64,000 nucleotides of DNA, taken from the NCBI RefSeq assembly GCF_041020765.1, contig NZ_JBEUEJ010000020.1. One strand, given 5' to 3'. A program made the translations under genes and the position numbers. This stretch comes from Kineococcus terrestris (GTDB lineage Bacteria; Actinomycetota; Actinomycetes; Actinomycetales; Kineococcaceae). How positions within the stretch are numbered: the first letter of the stretch is position 1; every line of letters begins with the position of its first letter. This document shows positions 8,314 through 15,795 of the stretch, piece by piece. Under the pieces are notes generated by a model that made no database searches, was not told the DNA's origin, and was given only the letters and a program-made list of their open reading frames with translations.

Positions 8314-8410
8314 GGGCTGACAGCCAGCCTGCGGGCTGTCCACGGGGTGCGGCGTGTCGCGCCTCCTGCGACGGCGTGTCGCGCGGTGCCCGCAGGCTGG
8401 CTGTCAGCCC
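8314..8410. repeat. Palindromic repeat element, copy 1 (97 bp)
   Basis: Perfect 22-bp inverted arms at 8314-8335 and 8389-8410 (core of the arm GGCTGACAGCCAGCCTGC) flank a 53-bp asymmetric centre. The centre contains two GGCGTGTCGCG direct repeats separated by the sequence CCTCCTGCGAC. A second copy at 11401-11495 carries the same centre in the opposite orientation. It lies between the NTF2 remnant and the gene at 8549, in a 271-bp space that otherwise shows nothing. I see no target-site duplication. It could be a REP-type element or a small non-autonomous mobile element, and its RNA would fold into a strong hairpin. Confidence 0.85.
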
Positions 8411-8548
8411 TGGTCCGGGCGGGCGCACGGGGGTGCGGTCCTGGCGGTCACCGGTCTGACCGTTCTCGCCACGGGGGGCCGGGAACGGGTGCAGGATGCC
8501 CCCGCACCTCCTGCGACCAGTGGTCGACCGGCACCCGAGAGGCGGTCC

Positions 8549-9610
8549 GTGGTGGAGAACGCGAGCACGACCGCGCCGCAGCGGTACCTGCACCTGGTGG
8601 GCTCCCTGTCCCAGTTCCCCGACGCCGAGCGCGCCCTGGCCTGGCAGGTGGAGGAGCTGTCCGGACGCCTGCGCCGCCTCACCGGCGGGGAGACCGGCGA
8701 CCGCTCCCGCTGGGTGGTCTCCACCGTCCAGCGGCTCGCGCAGCGGCCGGAGCTGCGGCGCACCCGCTCGGGGGACTGGGCCGACTACGACGACGTCGAC
8801 CGCTTCGCCGTGCGCCGCGGCCTGCGCCTGCGCCCGGAGCACCTGGACCTGCGGATCGCCGAGCACGCCGAGCAGGAGCTGCGCGTGCTCGCGGCCTCCG
8901 GGCACCCCGCGACGCCCGGCCTGCCCCTGCAGGTGGGGGTGCCCGGCCACCTGGACCTGGCGCTGTTCGCCTTCGGCCCGGCCGCGGTGCCCCGCACCGC
9001 GGGCGTCGTGCGCCGGGCCCTGCGCCGCGAGCTGTCCCGCGTGGCCGCCGCGGGCGGGTCCTCGGTCGTCCTGCAGCTGGAGGTGCCCGTCGAGCTCGTC
9101 GCGGTCACCGCCGCGCCCGCCCCGCTGCGGCCGGCGCTCGCGCGGGTGCTGGCCCGGCAGGTGGTGCGCCCGGTCGCCGACGCGCCCGCGGGCACCCGCT
9201 GGGGCGTGCACCTGTGCCTGGGCGACCTGGGGCACCGCGCCCTGCGGCAGCTGCCGGACGCGGCGCCCCTGGTCCAGCTGACCGCCGCCCTGGTGCGCGC
9301 CCGGCCGGCGGGCAGGCCGCTGGAGTTCGTGCACCTGCCGTTCTCCGGCGGGGACGCGCCGCCGCCCGTGGACCCCGCCTTCTACGCCCCGCTGCGCGCC
9401 CTGCGCGACGCGGTGCCCGCCGACGTGCGGGTGGTCGCCGGGCTGGCCCACGAGGAGCAGGCGCCCGCCGAGCAGGACCGGGTCCTCGCCCTCGTCGAGG
9501 ACGCCCTGGGCCGGCGGGTCGACGTGGCGACCTCCTGCGGGCTGGGCCGGCGCTCGCCCGCCGCCGCGGAGGCGGCGGTGCGGGCGTCGACGCGCCTGCT
9601 CGACGTCTGA
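8549..9610 (+). CDS. MetE/UROD-like TIM-barrel protein of unknown function
   Basis: A 353-residue protein. It opens with YLHLVGSLSQFPDAERALAW and later has GLPLQVGVPGHLDLALFAFG, WGVHLCLGDLGHRAL, RPLEFVHLPFSGGD and VVAGLAHEEQ, all reminiscent of the cobalamin-independent methionine synthase/uroporphyrinogen decarboxylase superfamily. I do not see the full set of zinc ligands of a true MetE, so the reaction is open. GTG 8549 has a GAGAGG ribosome site at 8537-8542; a second GTG follows at 8552. The frame extends upstream through the palindromic repeat, but that part is not credible protein. It converges with the SDR gene at 9618. Confidence 0.7.
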   Translation: MVENASTTAPQRYLHLVGSLSQFPDAERALAWQVEELSGRLRRLTGGETGDRSRWVVSTVQRLAQRPELRRTRSGDWADYDDVDRFAVRRGLRLRPEHLDLRIAEHAEQELRVLAASGHPATPGLPLQVGVPGHLDLALFAFGPAAVPRTAGVVRRALRRELSRVAAAGGSSVVLQLEVPVELVAVTAAPAPLRPALARVLARQVVRPVADAPAGTRWGVHLCLGDLGHRALRQLPDAAPLVQLTAALVRARPAGRPLEFVHLPFSGGDAPPPVDPAFYAPLRALRDAVPADVRVVAGLAHEEQAPAEQDRVLALVEDALGRRVDVATSCGLGRRSPAAAEAAVRASTRLLDV

Positions 9611-9617
9611 GCGACCG

Positions 9618-10394
9618 TCAGAGCGACTGGCCGCCCGACAGCTCGATGCGCGTGCCGTTGGCCCACCGCATCCCGTCGCCCAGCAGCGCCGGCACGGCCG
9701 CGCCGATGTCGTCGGCCTCCCCGACCCGGCCCAGCGCGATGGCGCCGGCGACGGCCCGGTGGACCTCCTCGACGTCGCGCACCACGCCGCCGCCGAAGTC
9801 GGTGGCGATGGCGCCCGGCACGAGCGCGTTGACGCGGATCCCGCGCGGGCCCAGCTCGGCGGCCTGGTAGCGGGTCAGGACCTCCACGGCGCCCTTGGCG
9901 GCGGCGTAGGCGGCGTACCCGGGGTTGGTGAAGCGGGCCAGGCCGGAGGAGACGTTGAGGACGCGCCCGCCCTCGGTCATCAGCGGCAGCAGCGCCTGCG
10001 TCAGCAGGAACGGCGCGCTGACGTGCACGCGCAGCATCTGCTCGACCTGCTCCGCGGTCGTCTCCGCGTAGGGCGCGAAGAAGCCGAACCCGGCGAAGTG
10101 GACGACGGCGTGCAGGTGCTCGGCACCCGCCGCGCGCACCGCGTCCGCGACCTCGCCGGCGAACGCCGCGAACGTCGAGGCGTCCTCGACGTCCAGGCGC
10201 AGCGCCGCGGCGGGCACGCCCGCGGCGCGCACTTCCTCGACCATCGCGTCGGCCTCGGCCCGGTTGGACCGGTAGGTGCCGATGACGCCGGTACCGGCGG
10301 CGGCCAGGTGCCGGGCGGCGCTGCGGCCGAGGCCGCGGCTGGCGCCGGTGACCAGGACGACGCGCTGCGGGGTGCTCTCGGTGGTGGTGCTCAC
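9618..10394 (-). CDS. SDR family oxidoreductase
   Basis: A 258-residue classical short-chain dehydrogenase. TGASRGLG binds NAD(P), VLNVSSG carries the catalytic serine, and YAAYAAAKGAV has the tyrosine-lysine pair. The C-terminus GMRWANGTRIELSGGQSL matches the family. A GGGAGGAC ribosome site precedes the GTG at 10394. It is divergent from an MmyB-type XRE regulator at 10528; such regulators are often found beside SDR genes and probably repress them. The substrate is unknown. Its stop and that of the upstream plus-strand gene lie in a small TCTGA/TCAGA dyad (9606-9622). Confidence 0.9.
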   Translation of the reverse strand: MSTTTESTPQRVVLVTGASRGLGRSAARHLAAAGTGVIGTYRSNRAEADAMVEEVRAAGVPAAALRLDVEDASTFAAFAGEVADAVRAAGAEHLHAVVHFAGFGFFAPYAETTAEQVEQMLRVHVSAPFLLTQALLPLMTEGGRVLNVSSGLARFTNPGYAAYAAAKGAVEVLTRYQAAELGPRGIRVNALVPGAIATDFGGGVVRDVEEVHRAVAGAIALGRVGEADDIGAAVPALLGDGMRWANGTRIELSGGQSL

Positions 10395-10497
10395 GGGGAT
10401 CGTCCTCCCTGTCGGTGGTGGGCTTGCCCGTCCAGCGTGCGGGGGTCCCGACGGGTCTCAGGCGTACGGCGGAGCCCCGGACCGGCAGTCCGTGCCT

Positions 10498-10512
10498 GGC
10501 GCGCGGCGCGCC
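10498..10512. promoter_or_regulatory. Possible operator between SDR and XRE genes
   Basis: A 15-bp perfect dyad, GGCGCGC-G-GCGCGCC, sits just upstream of a -10-like CATGCT (10516-10521) that ends six bases before the ATG at 10528. Its position suits binding by the divergent XRE regulator. In such GC-rich DNA a GC-only palindrome can arise by chance, so this is weak. Confidence 0.3.
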
Positions 10513-10527
10513 GGTCATGCTCGGGTC

Positions 10528-11391
10528 ATGAGCACCGGGGACCGTCGGGCGCTGGGCGACTTCCTGCGACGCCGCCGCGAGCAGCTTCAACCCTCCGACG
10601 TCGGCCTGGTCGCCGGCGGGCGCCGGCGCGCGCCGGGCCTGCGCCGCGACGAGGTGGCGGTGCTGGCGGCCATCTCCACCGACCACTACGAGCGCATCGA
10701 GCAGGCCCGCGGCTCGCGCCCGTCGCCGGAGGTGCTGGGCGCGATCGCCCGTGCGCTGCGCCTGACCCTCGACGAGCGCGACCACGTCCACCGCCTCGCC
10801 GGGCAGGCGCCCCCGCCGCGGCACCGCGCGCAGGGCTGGGTCGACGCCGGCCTGATGTGCGTGCTGGACGCCCTCGCCCCGACGGTGCCGGCGCTGGTGA
10901 CCGACGACCTCAGCACGGTGCTGGCGCAGAACCCGCTCAACGTGGCGCTGCTGGGGCCGTTCGCCGCCGAGCGGGGCCTGCGCCGCGCGTTCGTGTACCG
11001 GTGGTTCACCGACCCCGGCCTGCGCGGGCGCTACGACGCCGCGCAGCACGAGCAGCTCGGCCGCGAGTACGTGGCCGACCTGCGCCTGGCCAGCGGCGCC
11101 CGCGCCGGCGACCCGGACGTGCGCGCGCTCGTGGACGCCCTCACCGCCGAGAGCGCGGAGTTCCGCGAGGTCTGGGCCCTGCACGAGGTCGGCGCCCGGC
11201 GCACCACCCGCAAGGTCCTGCACCACCCGCAGGTCGGCCGCCTGGAACTGGAGTGCGACCTCGTCGTCAGCCCGCCGTCCGGGCAGAGCCTCGTGCTGTT
11301 CCGCCCCCAGCCGGGGACGGGCACCGCCGAGCGGCTGGAACTGCTGCGGGTGGTGGGGACGCAGGACCTGGCGCCGGAACCATCGCGCTGA
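10528..11391 (+). CDS. XRE family regulator with MmyB-like ligand-binding domain
   Basis: A 287-residue regulator. The N-terminal helix-turn-helix (LGDFLRRRREQL, then RRDEVAVLAAISTDHYERIEQAR) is followed by the MmyB-like PAS-type domain (VLAQNPLNVALLGPF through LHHPQVGRLELECDLV, ending QSLVLFRPQPGT). These proteins sense fatty-acid-like or other small ligands through the second domain. It starts at ATG 10528 with a CATGCT hexamer six bases ahead and no ribosome site, so it is probably leaderless. The divergent SDR at 10394 is the obvious target. Confidence 0.9.
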   Translation: MSTGDRRALGDFLRRRREQLQPSDVGLVAGGRRRAPGLRRDEVAVLAAISTDHYERIEQARGSRPSPEVLGAIARALRLTLDERDHVHRLAGQAPPPRHRAQGWVDAGLMCVLDALAPTVPALVTDDLSTVLAQNPLNVALLGPFAAERGLRRAFVYRWFTDPGLRGRYDAAQHEQLGREYVADLRLASGARAGDPDVRALVDALTAESAEFREVWALHEVGARRTTRKVLHHPQVGRLELECDLVVSPPSGQSLVLFRPQPGTGTAERLELLRVVGTQDLAPEPSR

Positions 11392-11400
11392 AGCCCGGGA

Positions 11401-11495
11401 GGCTGACAGCCAGCCTGCACGGACTGCGCGACACGCCGTCGCAGCGACCGCGACACGCCGCCTGGCCCCGAGTTCCTGCAGGCTGGCTGTCAGCC
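11401..11495. repeat. Palindromic repeat element, copy 2 (95 bp, inverted)
   Basis: Perfect 19-bp arms at 11401-11419 and 11477-11495, the same sequence as copy 1 at 8314-8410. The 57-bp centre reads as the reverse complement of the copy 1 centre (GCGACACGCCGTCGCAG shared), with some point differences. The copies are therefore in opposite orientation. This one fills the gap between two convergent genes (stops at 11391 and 11504), so the long hairpin could also terminate both transcripts. Confidence 0.85.
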
Positions 11496-11503
11496 CGCGA
11501 CGC

Positions 11504-12574
11504 TCACGCGTCGACGGCCCACGCGGGGACGGCGCTGGTGAACGGTACGGTCTCCCAGAACTCCCGCTGCGCGGGCGCCAGCTCTCCGGTGGTCGCCGGG
11601 TCGGCCGGCGGTTTGAGCAGGACGTGGAAGGGCAGCCCGTCGGCCTCGCCGCTGCGCACGAGGACGACCGGTGCGCCACGGACGGCCGCCTCGCACTCCG
11701 CCCGCTCGCCGACGCACACGACCACACCGGAACCCTCGCTCATCACGTCGAGGACGGGCCGCTCCCACCAGGTGCTGGTGAACGCGAGTTCGAGGTCGGG
11801 CGGCAGTTCCTGGGGGACGACGAAGGTGCCGGGCCAGCGCTGCAGCGACTCGCGCACCTGCCCGCGCCAGTCGAGGTGGTCGTCGCCGGGACGGTCCGGA
11901 CCGCCCGGCGGCAAGGGCTGCAACCGCGGTTGCACGTACTCCCCGGTGGCGGGTGCCTCGGCGGCCGGGGGAGCGTTGCTCGTGGGCGTGCCGGCGACCT
12001 CCGCCAGCCACGCCTCGGTGTCGGTGCAGGCGCGCCGCGCCGACGCGTCGTCCGCCTCCGGTCCTCCGGGGCCGTCGTCGGCGACGCTCCACGCCCGCCC
12101 GTGCTGCAGCGCGGTGTAGCGCACGCCCCGCCAGAAACCCGGTTCCTGCACCCGCAGCCCGTCCGCGTCCTCCTCGGCGGCGGGAGCGCGGTCGACGAGC
12201 ACCTGGGTGACGTAGGGGCGCCTGTCCCCGTCGGTGCCCTCCAGGACCACGACGCGCGACCCGGCCTGCGACGGCGTGGCGGGGACCGCCACGACGCACA
12301 GCTCGCGCGGCGCCCGGTCGAGGCCCGGCGCCTCCTCGGGGGCGTGCTCGATCCCGCCGGACGTGCCGGGGCAGCCGTCGTTCTCGGCGCACAACCGCCG
12401 CATCGCCTCCGGGGTGCGTTCGGCGGCCAGGGCGACCACGCGGGCCACGACGTCGCGGGCCTCGGCGTCGCTGACGGCGGCGGCCGGCCCACCGGCCTGC
12501 GCGGCGCAGGAGGCGAGGACGCCCACCAGGGCCAGCGCGGACAGCGTCGGCAGCGCGCGGCGCGGGGTGGTCAC
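11504..12574 (-). CDS. Conserved hypothetical lipoprotein
   Basis: A 356-residue exported lipoprotein. The N-terminus RRALPTLSALALVGVLASC is a lipoprotein signal with the cysteine at residue 23. The mature part has no domain I can name; it has cysteines in LCAENDGCPG, in RRACTDTEAW and in VVVCVGERAEC, and a proline-rich linker in the middle. Predicted location is the outer face of the membrane. GTG 12574 follows TACCGT with a seven-base gap, so it is likely leaderless. The palindromic repeat copy 2 lies just beyond its stop. Confidence 0.7.
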   Translation of the reverse strand: MTTPRRALPTLSALALVGVLASCAAQAGGPAAAVSDAEARDVVARVVALAAERTPEAMRRLCAENDGCPGTSGGIEHAPEEAPGLDRAPRELCVVAVPATPSQAGSRVVVLEGTDGDRRPYVTQVLVDRAPAAEEDADGLRVQEPGFWRGVRYTALQHGRAWSVADDGPGGPEADDASARRACTDTEAWLAEVAGTPTSNAPPAAEAPATGEYVQPRLQPLPPGGPDRPGDDHLDWRGQVRESLQRWPGTFVVPQELPPDLELAFTSTWWERPVLDVMSEGSGVVVCVGERAECEAAVRGAPVVLVRSGEADGLPFHVLLKPPADPATTGELAPAQREFWETVPFTSAVPAWAVDA

Positions 12575-12687
12575 GCTGTCGACGGTAACCAGCGGGTGCT
12601 CCGCGCGGCGGGGGATCGGCGCACCCGGGGGACCTCACCGCCGCGGGTCCCCCGACCGGCTGCGGGACCGTCCGTCGGCGAGCGCTG

Positions 12688-13200
12688 TCAGCCGCTCGCG
12701 CGGGCGGCGCTCCGGTGCGCGCGGACCGCGGCCACCGCGGCGCAGACCACCGCCAGCGCGCCACCGGCGGCCGCCCCGAGGGCGAGGCCGGACCCGAAGC
12801 CTCCCGTGGGGGCAGCGTGGACGACGCCCGCGAGGAGTGCCAGGACGAGCAGCCCGTAGGGGACGAGGCGGCGCGGCCGGAGCCAGCGGGGGTCGTCGGC
12901 GCGGACCCCCTGGCGCTTCGCGTGGGACAGCGCGGCGCCCGCAGCGACGGCGGTGACCCCGAACGTCGTCAGCGCGTAGGGCAGGGCCCCGCGCCCACCG
13001 GCCCACAGCATGGCGGTGGCGGCGGCCGTGCCCAGCCACAGCGCGACCTGCAGGCCGACGGCCGAGGACTCGTTCCACACGTCGCGCTGCCGCTCCTCCT
13101 GCAGGAAGGGGCTGTCGAGGTCGCCGATGCCCTCCGCCCAGCGCGCGAGCGCCCCGTCCCGACGGCCCGGCTGTTCCAGCGTCTCGTCGTGCTCGTTCAC
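12688..13200 (-). CDS. Hypothetical four-helix membrane protein
   Basis: A 170-residue protein with a charged cytoplasmic-type N-terminus (about 45 residues) and roughly four hydrophobic segments: GLQVALWLGTAAATAMLWAG, YALTTFGVTAVAAGAAL, VPYGLLVLALLAGVVHA and GLALGAAAGGALAVVCAAVA. The GTG at 13200 overlaps the stop of the XRE gene by four bases, so the two are co-translated. Small XRE regulators are frequently paired with a membrane protein of this size. No enzymatic motif is visible. Confidence 0.75.
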   Translation of the reverse strand: MNEHDETLEQPGRRDGALARWAEGIGDLDSPFLQEERQRDVWNESSAVGLQVALWLGTAAATAMLWAGGRGALPYALTTFGVTAVAAGAALSHAKRQGVRADDPRWLRPRRLVPYGLLVLALLAGVVHAAPTGGFGSGLALGAAAGGALAVVCAAVAAVRAHRSAARASG

Positions 13201-13457
13201 GCGTGCGCCTCCGTGGTGTGCGAACCGCCCGGTGCGCCCGGTGCGGGGGTGGCGAAGAGGTCCTCGACGCTGTGCCCCAGCCGGTGCGCGATGGCCAGCG
13301 CGAGGTAGACCGAGGGGGCGTAGTCGCCGGCCTCGACGGCGACCACCGTCTGGCGGGTGACCCCGGCGGACTCGGCGAGCTCGGCCTGGGTCAGCCCCAG
13401 AGCGGTGCGCGCTGCGCGGACGCGGTTGACGCGTCCCCTCGCGGATGTCCTCCCCAC
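13197..13457 (-). CDS. Small XRE family regulator
   Basis: An 86-residue protein that is almost only a helix-turn-helix: VRAARTALGLTQAELAESAG, VTRQTVVAVEAGDYAPS, then YLALAIAHRLGHSVEDLFAT, the standard layout of YozG-like regulators. No ATG or GTG lies at the domain edge. The GTG at 13457 is chosen because a TTGACA/GACACT promoter with 17-bp spacing ends exactly six bases before it, which predicts a leaderless mRNA. It forms an operon with the membrane protein whose start overlaps its stop, and a 20-bp dyad in its promoter suggests self-repression. Confidence 0.8.
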   Translation of the reverse strand: MGRTSARGRVNRVRAARTALGLTQAELAESAGVTRQTVVAVEAGDYAPSVYLALAIAHRLGHSVEDLFATPAPGAPGGSHTTEAHA

Positions 13458-13463
13458 CGGACG

Positions 13464-13492
13464 AGTGTCAGGTCTACCCGACACCGTGTCAA
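13464..13492 (-). promoter_or_regulatory. Promoter and dyad operator of the small XRE gene
   Basis: On the minus strand TTGACA (13492-13487) and GACACT (13469-13464) are separated by 17 bp. Between and over them lies the dyad GTGTCAGGTCTACCCGACAC (13465-13484), with arms GTGTC/GACAC and GGT/ACC. A repressor bound there would block polymerase. The gap upstream to 13692 shows nothing else. Confidence 0.6.
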
Positions 13493-13692
13493 GGCTACGT
13501 GACATGCACGAGGCGCACCTCGTGCGCGCGAGGCGACCGACGACCGTGCGCACGTGCCCCCACGGCGATCTCCCACAGCTGTGGGGAGACCGTCCGCCGC
13601 GCCGGTGGAGCCCGGTCGCCGCGCGCGGTCTCACCCGCGCTGCTCCGTCCGCGCCGCTCTCGACCGCGTGGCGGACCTCGCGCCGGCCCGGG

Positions 13693-14427
13693 TCAGCTGA
13701 CGGCGGGTGACAGGCGCCGCCGGACGGAGCGGGCCGCGGTGACGACGCCGACCACCACCGAGCACCCCGCGGTGGCGACCGCGCCGAGCATCAACCACGC
13801 GATGATCCCCAGCGGGTCGGACGCCACGAGCGGTGCGGCCGCCAGCAGCAGCGCCGGGCCCAGGGCGAACAGCGCGCCGTACCAGCGCGGCAGCGCGAGC
13901 TCACCGGCGACGGCGGCCAGCAGCAGCGTCGCGGCGGCACCGGCGAGGAGCAGGTCCTCACCCGCCCGCGGTGGTTCGTCCAGCGCCCACCAGCCCAGCC
14001 ACCCCGCCCACGCCGAGCCACCCAGCAGCGCCACCCCCGCCGCCCACGGCCCCTGACGACGGGGCAGCCCGCGGTGCAGCAGGTGCAGCGCGCCGGCGGT
14101 GACGGCGACGGCAGCCGCGGCCACCGCGCTGAACACGCTCGGGTACAGCAGTTCGGCCACCCCCCACGGCACCTGCTCACGGGGTGAGGAGGACAGCAGG
14201 TTCGCCAGTCCGGCGGCCGCCGCCGTGGTGACGGTCCCCACGAACGGCCGGGTGGCGCGGTCGGTCAGGACCGCGGCCGTGAACAGCAGCAGGCCCAGGA
14301 CGGTCCACGAGGTCCCGGTGCCCTCACCCGGCGCCGGGTCGAACACCCACCGCCACAGCAGCAGTCCCGCCGTGGTGGCGGCCGTGGCCGCCAGCGCTCG
14401 CCGCACCACCACCCGCACGGGCGGCAC
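13693..14427 (-). CDS. Hypothetical polytopic membrane protein
   Basis: A 244-residue protein with about six hydrophobic segments (for example WTVLGLLLFTAAVL, VFSAVAAAAVAVTAGALHLL, LLLAGAAATLLLAAVAGELAL, LFALGPALLLAAAPLVAS and IIAWLMLGAVATAGCSVVVG). I recognise no family. It ends with a short basic tail (RSVRRRL). GTG 14427 is the first start after a CACGCT hexamer eight bases upstream. It is divergent from the toxin-antitoxin genes at 14602. Confidence 0.65.
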   Translation of the reverse strand: MPPVRVVVRRALAATAATTAGLLLWRWVFDPAPGEGTGTSWTVLGLLLFTAAVLTDRATRPFVGTVTTAAAAGLANLLSSSPREQVPWGVAELLYPSVFSAVAAAAVAVTAGALHLLHRGLPRRQGPWAAGVALLGGSAWAGWLGWWALDEPPRAGEDLLLAGAAATLLLAAVAGELALPRWYGALFALGPALLLAAAPLVASDPLGIIAWLMLGAVATAGCSVVVGVVTAARSVRRRLSPAVS

Positions 14428-14589
14428 TGTGCCCGAGCGTGGAGGGCCGCGGAGGCGATCGGCGCAGGACCGCCCGTCCGGGCGGTGCTGTCGGTACGCA
14501 CAGCGAGGACGAGGCGACCGGGCGTCGCAGAGAGGTTGCTCTGCACGTGCGGGCGGTGCCAGCTCTCGGACTCTTCATCGACGATCCGC

Positions 14590-14595
14590 TATGTT
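14590..14595 (+). promoter_or_regulatory. -10 element of the toxin-antitoxin operon
   Basis: TATGTT at 14590-14595 ends six bases before the GTG at 14602, fitting a leaderless start. The -35 region is not well matched. The surrounding stretch is more AT-rich than its flanks. Confidence 0.45.
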
Positions 14596-14601
14596 GTCGG
14601 T

Positions 14602-15126
14602 GTGCCTGTCGTCGAGTCCGCGGACGCGCTCCTGCGAGAAGCGCGTCGCCGTGCCGGGCTCACCCAAGCTCAGCTGGGACAGCGCGCCGGAGTGACCCAG
14701 AGCGTGGTCAGTGCCTACGAGTCCGGTCACCGCCAACCCTCCCTGCCGGTGCTCCTACGACTGCTGCGCGCCAGCGGCCACCTGCTCGACGCCTCCCTGG
14801 TTCCCGCCGGTCCGGAGACGACGACGCCGCTGTCAGGGCCGCTGGGACAGCGTCTGCAGCAGCACCGGCGCGAGGTGCAGACGATCGCCGCCGCGCACGG
14901 GGTGCGCTGTGTGCGTGTCTTCGGCAGTGCTGCTCGGAGCACCGACCGTCTCGACTCCGACGTCGACCTCCTGGTGGACCTACCGGCGGGAACTGGGCTG
15001 TTCGCCCTGGGGCGCCTGCGCCGGGAGCTGGAGGACCTCCTCGGGGTGCCTGTCGACCTGGTTCCCGAAGACGGGCTCAAGCCCGAGGTGCGCGCGAACG
15101 TCGAAGCGGACCTGGTGACCCTGTGA
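14602..15126 (+). CDS. Antitoxin: XRE domain fused to MntA-like nucleotidyltransferase
   Basis: A 174-residue two-domain protein. Residues 7-65 are an XRE helix-turn-helix (ALLREARRRAGLTQAQLGQRAG, VTQSVVSAYESGHRQPS). Residues 85-174 are a minimal nucleotidyltransferase with the intact active-site pattern GS-x10-DxD (G108-S109, D120-V-D122). In MntA/HepT systems the transferase adds AMP to the toxin HepT and so neutralises it; here the fused DNA-binding domain probably also autoregulates the operon. The toxin gene follows after 34 bases. The start is GTG 14602 with a -10 six bases ahead. Codon use looks less extremely GC-rich than the neighbours. Confidence 0.85.
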   Translation: MPVVESADALLREARRRAGLTQAQLGQRAGVTQSVVSAYESGHRQPSLPVLLRLLRASGHLLDASLVPAGPETTTPLSGPLGQRLQQHRREVQTIAAAHGVRCVRVFGSAARSTDRLDSDVDLLVDLPAGTGLFALGRLRRELEDLLGVPVDLVPEDGLKPEVRANVEADLVTL

Positions 15127-15160
15127 GTCCAGCGGCCTCGACCGGCGCAGTGGTGTTCCC

Positions 15161-15493
15161 GTGAGCAGGCACGCTGAACAGCGCTTGCTCGACGTGCTGG
15201 CGGCCTTGGACGCCATCGACGCGCACACCCTCCGCGGTGACCTGTCCGACGGCCTGATCTTCGATGCGGTGCGGGTCCGCCTGATCGAGATCGGTGAGGC
15301 CGTCAAGGCTGTTCCCGGCGAGGTGCTGGCCGGTGAGCCGGACCTGCCGTGGTCGGAGATCGCCCGCATGCGCGACCACCTCGCCCACCGCTACTTCGAC
15401 ACCACCCACGCCATCGTCGCCGCCACGGTCAGCCAGGACCTCCCGGAACTCCGGCGCGCCGTCGAGCGCTTGCTGGCGCGCACCACCGATTGA
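15161..15493 (+). CDS. hepT: HepT-like toxin (DUF86 RNase)
   Basis: A 110-residue helical protein of the HepT/DUF86 family of HEPN ribonucleases. The catalytic R-x4-H-x-Y motif is complete: R71, H76, Y78 in RDHLAHRYF. Tyrosine 78 is the residue that MntA partners adenylylate in characterised systems. The conserved LIEIGEAVKAVP and LPWSEIARMRDHL segments are present. GTG 15161 is 34 bases after the antitoxin stop, in the normal antitoxin-first order. All catalytic residues look intact, so the system is likely functional. Confidence 0.88.
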   Translation: MSRHAEQRLLDVLAALDAIDAHTLRGDLSDGLIFDAVRVRLIEIGEAVKAVPGEVLAGEPDLPWSEIARMRDHLAHRYFDTTHAIVAATVSQDLPELRRAVERLLARTTD

Positions 15494-15550
15494 CGTCCCG
15501 GTCGTGCTCCCGGTGCCGGAGGTCGTGGCCGACTACTGCGGGCGGTCTAG

Positions 15551-15673
15551 GACGACGACGCGGCCGACGACGGCGGGGCGGGGACCGCTGGCGGGGCGCC
15601 GGGGTGGGGGTACGTGCTGGTCCGCGACAGCGACCGCGACCCCTGGCTCATCGCCTCCGCCGGTCAGGGGTGA
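15551..15673 (+). pseudogene. Possible gene remnant in a 302-bp gap
   Basis: The space 15494-15795 has no convincing complete gene. One frame, open only from a TAG at 15548 to a TGA at 15671-15673, ends GWGYVLVRDSDRDPWLIASAGQG, which looks like a natural C-terminus of a small protein (aromatic, charged turn, terminal glycine). Upstream of it the frame is low-complexity. It may be the tail of a decayed gene; it may equally be chance. Confidence 0.2.
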
Positions 15674-15795
15674 GGCGACCACCGCGGGAACTCACCGGCC
15701 TGCCGGCGCGGCCCGGTTCCGCCGCCGCGCCGCCGGTGCACGGTCACAGCGTCGAACGGCTCACACGGGGATCGCGGACCGGTCACCCTGCACAG

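Noticed and set aside
8192..9451. Reading frames through the palindromic repeat giving LTASL...PAGWLS peptides
   Set aside because: The peptide is simply the translation of the repeat arms and core and occurs in both copies; no independent coding signal.
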